The notes under the pieces are model-generated. The model worked only from the letters and a program-made list of their open reading frames with translations, was not told the DNA's origin and made no database searches. The position numbers and the translations under genes were made by a program. 64,000 nt of DNA from Intestinibacillus sp964580155. GTDB taxonomy: Bacteria > Bacillota > Clostridia > Oscillospirales > Butyricicoccaceae. Where the stretch lies: NCBI GenBank assembly GCA_964580155.1, contig CAZOJP010000003.1, positions 1 to 64,000 of the forward strand. Reading direction: 5' to 3'. The first letter of the stretch is position 1, and every line of letters begins with the position of its first letter. This document shows, in pieces, positions 27,475 to 34,382 of the stretch.

Positions 27475-27540
27475 GTGAGTCCGGAACCGCGAAGTATAGA
27501 TCGAAAACGGAAGATGCATGGCGGCAGGGCGACACGGTGA
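27475..27540 (+). CDS. Candidate leader peptide of corA (21 residues)
   Basis: A GTG-initiated 21-codon frame sits 9 nt behind AAGGAG (27460-27465), a better ribosome site than that of corA itself. Its product begins with a Pro-Glu-Pro segment (MSPEPR) and then has a basic RKRK cluster. Its TGA ends exactly at the foot of the hairpin that covers the corA ribosome site. The proline/acidic start followed by basic residues resembles the Mg2+-sensing MgtL leader of Salmonella, but the resemblance is by eye only. Translation is not proven. Confidence 0.45.
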   Translation: MSPEPRSIDRKRKMHGGRATR

Positions 27541-27562
27541 TCCTGCCGCGGAAAGGCAGGAT
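27540..27562 (+). promoter_or_regulatory. Hairpin masking the corA ribosome site
   Basis: ATCCTGCC (27540-27547) and GGCAGGAT (27555-27562) form an 8-bp stem with the loop GCGGAAA. The only well-spaced SD for corA (AGGA, 27558-27561) is inside the 3' arm; the A of the leader TGA is the first paired base. Confidence 0.7.
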
Positions 27563-27567
27563 AGGGA

Positions 27568-28509
27568 ATGGTAGAATACTACAAAACAATCGGCAACCGC
27601 ATTGAGCGCCTCGACGAAATTACGGAGGGCTGCTGGGTCAATATGGTGCGCCCCTCGAGCGAGGAGGTCGCGCACGTGATCGAAATGCTGCGTGTCGAGC
27701 CGGATTTTGTGCGCGCCGCACTCGACCCGGAGGAAAGCTCGCGCGTGGAGGTCGAGGAGGAGCAGGTGCTCATGATCGTCGACATCCCGACCGTAGAGCG
27801 TCAGGCGGACGAAAACGGCGGACAGGTCTTCAGCACGCTGCCGCTCGGCATCATTGTTGTGGAGAGCGCCGTGATCACAGTTTGCTTGCAGGAAACCTCG
27901 GTCACGCGCTCCATCGCGGAGGGCGTGGTCAAGGATATTCACACCGCGCTCAAAACGCGCTTTGTGTTCCAGCTTTTGCTGCGCGTCGCAGGACGCTTTC
28001 TCAAATATCTGCGCCTGATTGAGCGCAACTTCTCCAAAATCGAGCGCCGATTGTACGATTCGATGAAGAACGAGGAGCTGATCCAGCTGCTGGGGCTGTC
28101 CAAGTCGCTGGTTTACTTCTCCACCTCGCTCAAGGCAAATGAGGTCACGATGGAGAAAATGCTGCGCGGGCGCATCCTGAAGCTCTACGAGGACGATCGG
28201 GATATTCTGGAGGACGGCCTGATCGAAATCCGGCAGGCAATCGAGATGGCGGGCATTTACTCGTCGATCCTGTCCGGCACGATGGATGCCTATGCGTCGG
28301 TCGTCTCCAATAATCTCAATATCATTATGAAGATGCTCACGGTCATTACCATTATTATGACGATACCCAATATCATATTCGGCTTTTACGGCATGAATAT
28401 CGGATCAGGGGTGATGCCGCTCGATCTGCGCTGGTGGGCGCCGCTGGTGCTTGCGGCAGCGGGCTGCATCGTTGCGTGGTTTTTCCTCAAAAAAAAGAAC
28501 CTGTATTAA
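27568..28509 (+). CDS. corA: CorA-family magnesium/divalent metal transporter
   Basis: This 313-residue protein has an acidic cytoplasmic N-terminal domain, a long stalk helix, and two C-terminal membrane segments with the selectivity motif YGMN at about 273-276 (IIFGFYGMNIGSG). CorA pentamers mediate Mg2+ (or Co2+/Ni2+) movement. The gene has its own promoter and is preceded by a leader ORF and an SD-masking hairpin, which suggests control at translation. It ends at a terminator shared with convergent ruvX. Confidence 0.9.
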   Translation: MVEYYKTIGNRIERLDEITEGCWVNMVRPSSEEVAHVIEMLRVEPDFVRAALDPEESSRVEVEEEQVLMIVDIPTVERQADENGGQVFSTLPLGIIVVESAVITVCLQETSVTRSIAEGVVKDIHTALKTRFVFQLLLRVAGRFLKYLRLIERNFSKIERRLYDSMKNEELIQLLGLSKSLVYFSTSLKANEVTMEKMLRGRILKLYEDDRDILEDGLIEIRQAIEMAGIYSSILSGTMDAYASVVSNNLNIIMKMLTVITIIMTIPNIIFGFYGMNIGSGVMPLDLRWWAPLVLAAAGCIVAWFFLKKKNLY

Positions 28510-28567
28510 GGCGGCGCCGCGCAGGGAACAGCTTTCGCCGGAGCGCGGCGTGTGCCGAAACGAATAG

Positions 28568-28604
28568 AAATGACCGCGGCCTGTCATCAGGCGGCGGTCA
28601 TTTT
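28568..28604. terminator. Bidirectional terminator between corA and ruvX
   Basis: AAATGACCGC/GCGGTCATTT with an inner GCCTG/CAGGC stem and a 4-nt loop TCAT forms a long near-perfect hairpin, with T-rich flanks for both convergent genes. The 58 nt before it contain a further GC-rich hairpin (CGCCGCGC/GCGCGGCG) and no gene. Confidence 0.85.
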
Positions 28605-28606
28605 CG

Positions 28607-29032
28607 TCATGCGTCGGGGTTGTTGCGCTTCCAGTCGAGATAGCCCTGCAATATGAGCGTCGCCGCGACCGCGTCCACGTTCTGCCGATGTTTTTTCTCT
28701 TTTTTTCCGTTTGCGCGCAGAATGTCGTGCGCCGCGACCGTTGTGCGCCGCTCATCCCACAGCGCAACCGGCAATCCGGTGCGCGCGCGCAGATCGTCCG
28801 CGAGCACCATGCACTTTTGCGCGCGTTCGCCCACCGTGCCGTCCATGTTCTTCGGGCAGCCCAGCACAATCTCCTCGATGCGGTTTTGCGCGACATAATC
28901 GGCCAGCCGGTCGAGCAGCCTGTCCCGATTCCACTCCGCAAGCACCGACGGGCTGCCCGCGAGCAGGCCGGTCGGGTCGGACACCGAAAGCCCGGTGCGC
29001 GCATCGCCGTAGTCAATGCCAAGAATCTTCAT
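28607..29032 (-). CDS. ruvX: Putative Holliday junction resolvase / pre-16S rRNA nuclease YqgF
   Basis: This 141-residue RNase H-fold nuclease has the signature MKILGIDYGDARTGLSVSD, followed by VLGCPKNMDGTVGERA and LWDERRTT, and a terminal Asp in QNVDAVAATLIL. The family acts on pre-16S rRNA 5' ends and was first proposed as a Holliday junction resolvase. Length is standard. It is convergent with corA. A TATAAT-like box on the minus strand lies near 29065 but I find no good -35. Confidence 0.93.
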   Translation of the reverse strand: MKILGIDYGDARTGLSVSDPTGLLAGSPSVLAEWNRDRLLDRLADYVAQNRIEEIVLGCPKNMDGTVGERAQKCMVLADDLRARTGLPVALWDERRTTVAAHDILRANGKKEKKHRQNVDAVAATLILQGYLDWKRNNPDA

Positions 29033-29114
29033 ACATCTTCTCCTTTTGTTCGTTGCTGTACAGATTATAACACGTTACAGGCCAACATTGTATAAAAAAA
29101 CGAAAAAAATAGCA

Positions 29115-29143
29115 TTGACCGCCTGTGTTACCCGTGTTATAAT
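29115..29143 (+). promoter_or_regulatory. Promoter of the rpmG-secE-nusG-rplK-rplA operon
   Basis: TTGACC (29115-29120), a 17-nt spacer and a perfect TATAAT (29138-29143) give a leader of about 135 nt. The leader has a CACACGCTAACGTGCG hairpin-like stretch near 29245 but no recognised element. Confidence 0.85.
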
Positions 29144-29285
29144 GATTACACCTATACAGGTTCTTTTTTTTGCCCGTTTTTTGCAGTCTGGAAAAGCGGA
29201 CAGGGATTTTTTGCGAACACTGTAAAGGGAGGCAATGTTTTCCACACGCTAACGTGCGGAAGGAACGAATAAGGAGGTGCCGTTA

Positions 29286-29435
29286 ATGCGCGTTAAGGTA
29301 ACGCTCGCCTGCACTGAGTGCAAGCAAAGAAACTACAACACGATGAAGAACAAGAAGAACGATCCCGACCGTCTTGAGATGAACAAGTACTGCAAGTTCT
29401 GCAAGAAGCATACCTTGCATCGTGAAACCAAGTAA
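29286..29435 (+). CDS. rpmG: 50S ribosomal protein L33
   Basis: This 49-residue protein reads MRVKVTLACTECKQRNY at its start and has the two Cys pairs (C9/C12 and C36/C39) of the zinc-binding L33 form, with NKYCKFCKKHTLHRETK at its end. A perfect AAGGAGGTG lies 6 nt upstream of the ATG. The order rpmG-secE-nusG-rplK-rplA is the usual Firmicutes one. Having the four cysteines, its synthesis does not suggest a zinc-starvation paralogue. Confidence 0.96.
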   Translation: MRVKVTLACTECKQRNYNTMKNKKNDPDRLEMNKYCKFCKKHTLHRETK

Positions 29436-29455
29436 CGGAGAAAGGAAGTCGCTTC

Positions 29456-29728
29456 ATGGCAGATCTTGAAAAGGGCAACGCCGCTGCTGGAAAAAAGCAG
29501 ACGGAAAAGCCCGCTAAGGCGAAAAAGCCGTCCATTTTTGCGCGCGCCAGCAAATGGTCCCGCGAGCTGAAGGGTGAAATCCGCAAGATCGTCTGGCCGA
29601 CCCGTGAGCAGACCACCAACAATACCGTCGTCGTCCTTGTGACGATTCTGATTGTCGGCGTGTTTATCTGGGTGCTCGATGCGGTCTTCAATCTGGGTGT
29701 CACAAAATTCATCAGCCACTTCTCGTAA
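29456..29728 (+). CDS. secE: Preprotein translocase subunit SecE
   Basis: This 90-residue protein has a ~30-residue Lys/Ala-rich N-terminus, the conserved amphipathic ELKGEIRKIVWPTREQTTNN and one membrane segment (about 60-82). SecE clamps SecY in the SecYEG channel. It lies 20 nt after rpmG and 20 nt before nusG. Its partner ATPase SecA is also in this window at 40-43 kb. Confidence 0.95.
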   Translation: MADLEKGNAAAGKKQTEKPAKAKKPSIFARASKWSRELKGEIRKIVWPTREQTTNNTVVVLVTILIVGVFIWVLDAVFNLGVTKFISHFS

Positions 29729-29748
29729 TGCAGAAAGGGGTCTTTTGA

Positions 29749-30276
29749 ATGTCCGATGCAGCAAAATGGTATGTGGTACACACATATTCAGGCTACGAAA
29801 ACAAAGTAGCCTCCTCGATTGAAAAGGCGGTCGAAAACCGTAAACTCCACGATCTCATCACCGAGGTCAATATCCCGGTTGAAAAGGTCACGGAGGTCAA
29901 GGACGGCAAGACCCGCGAGATCGAGCGCAAGCTCTTCCCCGGCTATGTCCTTGTCAAAATGATTATGACGGACGAGAGCTGGTATCTCGTCCGCAATACG
30001 CGCGGCTGCACGGGTTTTGTCGGTCCGAACTCCAACAAGCCCCTGCCGCTGACCGAGGAAGAAGTGATCAAGATGGGCGTTGAAAAGCGCCAGATCGAGA
30101 TCGGCTATGCCCTCGGTGACAGCGTCCGCGTGATCGATGGCCCCCTCGTGGGCTTTATCGGCGTCGTGGACGAACTCGAGCCGGAGAAGAACAAGGTGCG
30201 TGTCGTCGTATCCATGTTCGGGCGCGAGACCCCGGTCGAGCTGGAACTCGACCAGGTAGAGACACTGGACGAATAA
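29749..30276 (+). CDS. nusG: Transcription termination/antitermination protein NusG
   Basis: This 175-residue protein has the NGN domain (KWYVVHTYSGYENKVASSIE, then LFPGYVLVKM) and a C-terminal KOW domain (GDSVRVIDGPLVGFIGVVDEL). NusG binds RNA polymerase and the ribosome and tunes pausing. Start and length are standard. It is followed by a 120-nt structured spacer before rplK. Confidence 0.97.
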   Translation: MSDAAKWYVVHTYSGYENKVASSIEKAVENRKLHDLITEVNIPVEKVTEVKDGKTREIERKLFPGYVLVKMIMTDESWYLVRNTRGCTGFVGPNSNKPLPLTEEEVIKMGVEKRQIEIGYALGDSVRVIDGPLVGFIGVVDELEPEKNKVRVVVSMFGRETPVELELDQVETLDE

Positions 30277-30324
30277 GCCTTGCATCCGTGTCGGGCCGCA
30301 GCAGTGCGGCTTCCCAAGCAAGGC

Positions 30325-30370
30325 GCGTGGGAGAACCGTTTGGCATGTCCCGCGGTTCGCCAGCCACCAC
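30325..30370 (+). promoter_or_regulatory. Candidate ribosomal protein L1 binding site upstream of rplK
   Basis: GTGGGAG (30327-30333), the inner stem AACCG/CGGTT and CCACCAC (30364-30370) fold into a hairpin whose GUGGGAG and CCACC strands resemble the L1-binding arm of 23S rRNA (helices 76-78). A second hairpin GCCTTGC/GCAAGGC with inner GCCGCA/TGCGGC lies just upstream (30277-30324). L1 is known to repress rplK-rplA mRNA by such mimicry. Confidence 0.5.
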
Positions 30371-30396
30371 ATTGATTTAAGGAGGATACCTCAACC

Positions 30397-30822
30397 ATGG
30401 CACAAAAAGTAGTAGGTTATATCAAGCTCCAGATCCCCGCAGGCAAGGCAACTCCGGCTCCTCCGGTAGGTCCTGCGCTGGGTCAGCATGGTGTTAACAT
30501 CATGGCCTTCACGAAGGAATTCAACGAGCGCACCAAGAACGACGCCGGCATGACGATTCCGGTTGTTATCACGGTTTACGCTGACCGTTCCTTCTCCTTC
30601 ATCACCAAGACCCCCCCGGCCGCGGTGCTGATTAAGAAGGCCTGCAAGATCGATTCCGCCTCCGCTGTTCCGAACAAGACCAAGGTAGGACAGCTTTCCA
30701 AGGCAGATCTGCAGAAGATCGCAGAGCTCAAGATGCCCGACCTCAACGCCGCTTCGGTCGAAGCTGCAATGAGCATGGTCGCAGGCACCGCCCGTTCTAT
30801 GGGCATCACGGTCGAGCAGTAA
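30397..30822 (+). CDS. rplK: 50S ribosomal protein L11
   Basis: This 141-residue protein has the L11 signatures KLQIPAGKATPAPPVGPALG and the C-terminal rRNA-binding domain ending in AGTARSMGITVE. It forms the GTPase-associated centre stalk base. AAGGAGG precedes the ATG. Length and order before rplA are standard; it is flanked on both sides by L1-site-like RNA elements. Confidence 0.98.
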   Translation: MAQKVVGYIKLQIPAGKATPAPPVGPALGQHGVNIMAFTKEFNERTKNDAGMTIPVVITVYADRSFSFITKTPPAAVLIKKACKIDSASAVPNKTKVGQLSKADLQKIAELKMPDLNAASVEAAMSMVAGTARSMGITVEQ

Positions 30823-30905
30823 TTTCTGCCGGCTGATTGCCGCGTCCCACGCGGACAGCGGCGATTTCAAACAGATTTTTTCACAGACGGCGTCCCCGCC
30901 GTCGA

Positions 30906-30936
30906 GTGGGAGGGTTAGGGAGCGTCCCCCGACCAC
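30906..30936 (+). promoter_or_regulatory. Second L1-site-like element, between rplK and rplA
   Basis: GTGG(30906-30909)...GGGA-GCG-TCCC...CCAC(30933-30936) folds as two short helices around an internal loop; the strand GTGGGAGGGTTAGGGAG and the following CCGACC resemble the L1 arm of 23S rRNA. The 178-nt spacer also has a GACGGC/GCCGTC hairpin (about 30886-30903) and no gene. Confidence 0.45.
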
Positions 30937-31000
30937 CGGTCAGCCGGTGCGGCGGCGTTTCTGGAATTCCCGCATTGACCACTAAAGGAGGATATTTATA

Positions 31001-31696
31001 GTGCGCAAGGGTAAAAAGTATGTAGACAGCGCCAAGCAGATCGACCGCACCAAGCAGTACGATCCCGCTGAGGCGCTCGCGACCGTAGTTTCCACCGCGA
31101 AGGCGAAGTTCGATGAGACCATCGAGCTGCACGTCAAGCTGAGTGTAGACTCCCGTCACGCGGATCAGCAGGTTCGCGGTGCGATCGTTCTGCCGCACGG
31201 CACCGGCAAGCAGGTTCGTGTGCTCGTGTTCGCAAAGGGCCAGAAGGCTGCTGAGGCCGAGGCTGCAGGCGCAGATTTCGTCGGCGCTGAGGACATGGTA
31301 GAGCGCATCCAGAAGGAAAACTTCTTCGATTACGACGTTGTCATCGCAACGCCGGACATGATGGGCCTGGTTGGCCGTCTCGGTAAGGTTCTGGGCCCGA
31401 AGGGCCTGATGCCGAACCCGAAGGCGGGCACGGTCTCCATGGACGTCGCAAAGGCGGTTCAGGAGTCCAAGGCAGGTAAGATCGAGTATCGTCTCGATAA
31501 GACGAACATCATCCACTGCCCGATCGGCAAGGCGTCCTTTGGTCCGGAAAAGCTTGCGGACAACTTCGGCGCGCTCATGGGTGCAATTCTCAAGGCAAAG
31601 CCGGCTGCCGCAAAGGGTCAGTACGTCAAGTCCTGCGTTGTTGCGTCCACGATGGGCCCCGGCGTGAAGATCAACTCCGCCAAGCTCACCGACTAA
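31001..31696 (+). CDS. rplA: 50S ribosomal protein L1
   Basis: This 231-residue protein has the L1 signature region LGPKGLMPNPKAGTV and the N-terminal KGKKYVDSAKQID. L1 forms the mobile stalk near the E site and represses its own operon. The start is a GTG at 31001 behind AAGGAGGATATTTATA, which suits the family N-terminus. A terminator and a new promoter separate it from rplJ-rplL. Confidence 0.97.
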   Translation: MRKGKKYVDSAKQIDRTKQYDPAEALATVVSTAKAKFDETIELHVKLSVDSRHADQQVRGAIVLPHGTGKQVRVLVFAKGQKAAEAEAAGADFVGAEDMVERIQKENFFDYDVVIATPDMMGLVGRLGKVLGPKGLMPNPKAGTVSMDVAKAVQESKAGKIEYRLDKTNIIHCPIGKASFGPEKLADNFGALMGAILKAKPAAAKGQYVKSCVVASTMGPGVKINSAKLTD

Positions 31697-31708
31697 GACG
31701 ATGCACTT

Positions 31709-31751
31709 GGGCGGGATGCCGCAGCTTTTGTTTGTGCATACCGCCCTTTTT
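31709..31751 (+). terminator. Terminator after rplA
   Basis: GGGCGG-G-ATGC (31709-31719) pairs with GCAT-A-CCGCCC (31736-31746) and is followed by five T. The loop is long (16 nt). Confidence 0.8.
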
Positions 31752-31762
31752 CTCGAAATGTG

Positions 31763-31791
31763 TTGACATTTCAGATGCCCTCTGCTATAAT
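31763..31791 (+). promoter_or_regulatory. Consensus promoter of rplJ-rplL
   Basis: A perfect TTGACA (31763-31768), 17-nt spacer and perfect TATAAT (31786-31791) with a TG extended -10 (TGC before TATAAT): the strongest promoter in the window. Confidence 0.92.
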
Positions 31792-31802
31792 CTAATAGCT
31801 TG

Positions 31803-31915
31803 GTCAAAGACAGCAGGCTGCCGCAAGGCTGCAATGGCGTATTCGCCGCCTGCCGAGGTCAACACAAAGTTTTCGAGCTTTTGTGCCCTTCTGTCTTTGA
31901 CAGGAGGGCATTTTT
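31803..31915 (+). ncRNA. L10 leader (ribosomal protein autoregulatory attenuator)
   Basis: The leader starts near the predicted transcription start and has the L10-leader features AGCAGG...CCTGCCGAGG. It ends with a terminator TGCCCTTCTGTC/GACAGGAGGGCA (31884-31910, TTT loop, then five T). The upstream GTCAAAGACAG (31803-31813) is fully complementary to CTGTCTTTGAC (31891-31901) in the terminator, giving an antiterminator. L10(L12)4 binding to the leader is known to favour termination in Firmicutes. Confidence 0.9.
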
Positions 31916-31939
31916 ATTACGATACGGAGGTGAAATACG

Positions 31940-32509
31940 ATGCCTAACGCAAAGGTTCTGGAAGAAAAGAAAGCACTTGTCGCTTCTCTTGTCGAAAAGA
32001 TGAAGAACTCCCCGGCCGGTGTTCTGGTCGATTACAAGGGCATCAGCGTTGAGGACGATACCAAGCTCCGCCGTGAGCTGCGTAACGCCGGCGTTGAATA
32101 TGCTGTTGTCAAGAATACCATGATTCGCTTTGCTGCAAAGGAACTGGGCTTCGATGGCTTTGAGGAGCACCTGAACGGTACTACCGCAATTGCAATCAGC
32201 ACAACGGACGATGTCATCGCTCCGGCTAAGATTCTGTGCGACTACGCGAAGAAGCACGAGAACTTCAAGATCAAGATCGGCTTCCTCGAGGGAGCTGTGA
32301 TCCCTGCGACCGAGGTACAGGCGCTGGCTTCTATGCCGAGCAAGGAAGTCCTCATTGCGCAGACCCTGTACTCCTTCAACTTCCCCATCATGCAGCTGGC
32401 TATTGCGCTTGACGCAATTGCGAAGAAGTCTGAGGATGGCGAAGCACTGGTCAGCACGCTGGTTGCTGCCAAGGAAGAGGCTCCCGCTGCGGAGACCGCT
32501 GCCGAGTAA
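31940..32509 (+). CDS. rplJ: 50S ribosomal protein L10
   Basis: This 189-residue protein has the L10 features GVLVDYKGISVEDDTKLRRELR and the C-terminal helix for L12 dimers. It anchors L7/L12 at the ribosomal stalk. CGGAGGTG precedes the ATG, which follows the leader terminator by 24 nt. The C-terminus carries an Ala/Glu tail, slightly longer than usual. Confidence 0.97.
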   Translation: MPNAKVLEEKKALVASLVEKMKNSPAGVLVDYKGISVEDDTKLRRELRNAGVEYAVVKNTMIRFAAKELGFDGFEEHLNGTTAIAISTTDDVIAPAKILCDYAKKHENFKIKIGFLEGAVIPATEVQALASMPSKEVLIAQTLYSFNFPIMQLAIALDAIAKKSEDGEALVSTLVAAKEEAPAAETAAE

Positions 32510-32562
32510 GTCCGTTTTATACGGAATCACAACTTAATTTTAAAAAATGGAGGTATACTACC

Positions 32563-32937
32563 ATGTCTAAGGTTACTGAGATTATGGAAGCTGTAAAAGA
32601 GCTCAAGGTTATCGAGCTCTCCGAGCTGGTAAAGGCTCTGGAAGAAGAATTTGGCGTTTCTGCGACTCCTGTCGCGGTTGCTGGTGCCGCGGGTGGAGCC
32701 GGTGAGGCTGCTGCCGCTGCTGAGCAGACCGAGTTCGACGTCGTTCTGACCGATGCCGGCTCTTCTAAGATCAACGTCATCAAGGTTGTCCGCGAGATCA
32801 CCGGCCTGGGCCTGAAGGAAGCCAAGGAGAAGGTTGACACCGCTCCGCAGGCTATCAAGGAAGGCGCTTCTAAGGAAGACGCTGAGGCGATCAAGGCGAA
32901 GCTGGAAGAGGCTGGCGCAAAGGTCGAGCTCAAGTAA
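32563..32937 (+). CDS. rplL: 50S ribosomal protein L7/L12
   Basis: This 124-residue protein has the dimerization domain (ELSELVKALEEEFGVSAT), an Ala/Gly-rich hinge and the C-terminal domain INVIKVVREITGLGLKEAK. It recruits translation factors. GGAGG precedes the ATG. Codon use is visibly less GC-biased than in neighbours, as expected for a highly expressed gene. Confidence 0.98.
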   Translation: MSKVTEIMEAVKELKVIELSELVKALEEEFGVSATPVAVAGAAGGAGEAAAAAEQTEFDVVLTDAGSSKINVIKVVREITGLGLKEAKEKVDTAPQAIKEGASKEDAEAIKAKLEEAGAKVELK

Positions 32938-32953
32938 GAATCAGATCTTATTT

Positions 32954-32985
32954 AAAATGCCGCGCTCATCGAGCGCGGCATTTTT
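32954..32985 (+). terminator. Terminator of rplJ-rplL
   Basis: The 14-bp stem AAAATGCCGCGCTC/GAGCGCGGCATTTT with an ATC loop is followed by T. Confidence 0.95.
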
Positions 32986-32991
32986 CCTGTC

Positions 32992-33034
32992 AAGAAAACC
33001 CGGTTCGTGCATAGCGCACAGACCGGGTTTTCTT
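32992..33034. repeat. Hairpin repeat copy 1 / bidirectional terminator
   Basis: AAGAAAACCCGGT (32992-33004) pairs with ACCGGGTTTTCTT (33022-33034), with an inner GTGC/GCAC stem. It ends ychF on the minus strand. A 37-nt core is nearly the same, in the opposite orientation, as the hairpin at 46327-46365. Confidence 0.85.
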
Positions 33035-33041
33035 TTATTCG

Positions 33042-34145
33042 TTACACATTGAAGCGGAACAGCACCACGTCGCCATCCTGCATGACGTATTCCTTGCCCT
33101 CCGAGCGCATCTGTCCTTTTTCGCGCGCCGCGGCGAGCGAGCCGCACGCCATCAGATCGTCATAGGACACGACCTCGGCGCGAATGAAGCCGCGCTCAAA
33201 GTCGGTGTGGATTTTGCCTGCCGCCTGCGGCGCCTTGGTGCCCTTTTTGATCGTCCACGCGCGCACCTCCTGCTCTCCTGCGGTCAGGTAGCTCATCAGG
33301 CCGAGCAGATCATAGCACACGCGGATCAAGCGGTCCAGACCGGACTCGGTCAGGCCAAGCTCGCCCAGGAACATTTCGCGCTCCTCCGGCTCCAGCCCTG
33401 CCACGTCCTGCTCGAGCTTGGCGCAGATGGGCAGCACCTGCGCGCCCTCCTCCGCCGCAATGCGCTTGACCGCCTCAAAACGAGCGGATTCCGCCGCATC
33501 GCCCGTGAAGCCTGCCTCGTCCATATTCGCGGCATAGATGACCGGCTTTGCGGTCAGCAACTCGCTCTCGCTCAGCACGCGCTGCACGTCCTCATCGTCG
33601 GCAAAGCCCGCAAAGGTGCGCGCGGTCTTGCCCTCCTCCAGATGCGCCTTGAGCTTTTCCAGAATCTCGACATCGAGCAGCAGCTTCTTGTCCGCCTTTG
33701 CGGATTTCTTTGTGCGCTCGATGCGGCGGTCGATCATTTCCAAATCGGACAAAATAAGCTCCAGGTTGATGGTCTCGATGTCGCGCGACGGATCCACGCT
33801 GCCCTCGACATGGACGATGTTTTCGTCCTCAAAGCAGCGCACGACGTGCACAAGCGCGTCCACCTCGCGGATGTGGGACAGGAACTTATTGCCCAGCCCC
33901 TCGCCCTTGGACGCGCCGCGCACCAGCCCCGCGATATCCACGAACTCGACCACCGCCGGGATGGTCTTTTTCGCGTGGTACAGGTCGGTCAGCGGCTGCA
34001 GCCGGTAGTCCGGCACGGTGACCATGCCGACGTTGGGGTCGATGGTGCAGAACGGGTAGTTGGCGCTCTCTGCGCCGGCATCCGTGATCGCATTGAACAG
34101 GGTAGACTTGCCGACGTTCGGCAGTCCCACGATTCCGAGCTTCAT
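33042..34145 (-). CDS. ychF: Redox-regulated ATPase/GTPase YchF (OLA1 family)
   Basis: This 367-residue P-loop protein starts MKLGIVGLPNVGKSTLFN, has the G4-like NMDE in place of NKxD (which favours ATP in this family), a coiled-coil insertion and a C-terminal TGS domain containing FIRAEVVSYDDL. YchF/OLA1 associates with ribosomes and stress responses. Length is typical. It is convergent with rplL; no strong minus-strand promoter was identified in the 237-bp spacer behind it. Confidence 0.95.
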   Translation of the reverse strand: MKLGIVGLPNVGKSTLFNAITDAGAESANYPFCTIDPNVGMVTVPDYRLQPLTDLYHAKKTIPAVVEFVDIAGLVRGASKGEGLGNKFLSHIREVDALVHVVRCFEDENIVHVEGSVDPSRDIETINLELILSDLEMIDRRIERTKKSAKADKKLLLDVEILEKLKAHLEEGKTARTFAGFADDEDVQRVLSESELLTAKPVIYAANMDEAGFTGDAAESARFEAVKRIAAEEGAQVLPICAKLEQDVAGLEPEEREMFLGELGLTESGLDRLIRVCYDLLGLMSYLTAGEQEVRAWTIKKGTKAPQAAGKIHTDFERGFIRAEVVSYDDLMACGSLAAAREKGQMRSEGKEYVMQDGDVVLFRFNV

Positions 34146-34309
34146 AGTTTTGATTCCTCCAGTTTATCGCTATACATATAGTAATAATTTATGGTTTGAT
34201 TATATTATTGCGGGCGTTTTCTTGCGCCGCACGTTAGTCCTGTAACAGTATAGCGTTTTTTTGCACTTTTTGCAAGGAATAACTTGCGTTTTCGCGGCTG
34301 CTTTGGGCA

Positions 34310-34338
34310 TTGCGTAATGCGCACGCGCCCTGTATAAT
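34310..34338 (+). promoter_or_regulatory. Promoter of the zinc phospholipase-C-like gene
   Basis: TTGCGT (34310-34315), 17-nt spacer and TATAAT (34333-34338), 45 nt upstream of the ATG at 34383. Confidence 0.7.
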
Positions 34339-34382
34339 GAAGCTAAAGGATCTGAAATTTGAAGCGGCAGGAGGGAACGTAT

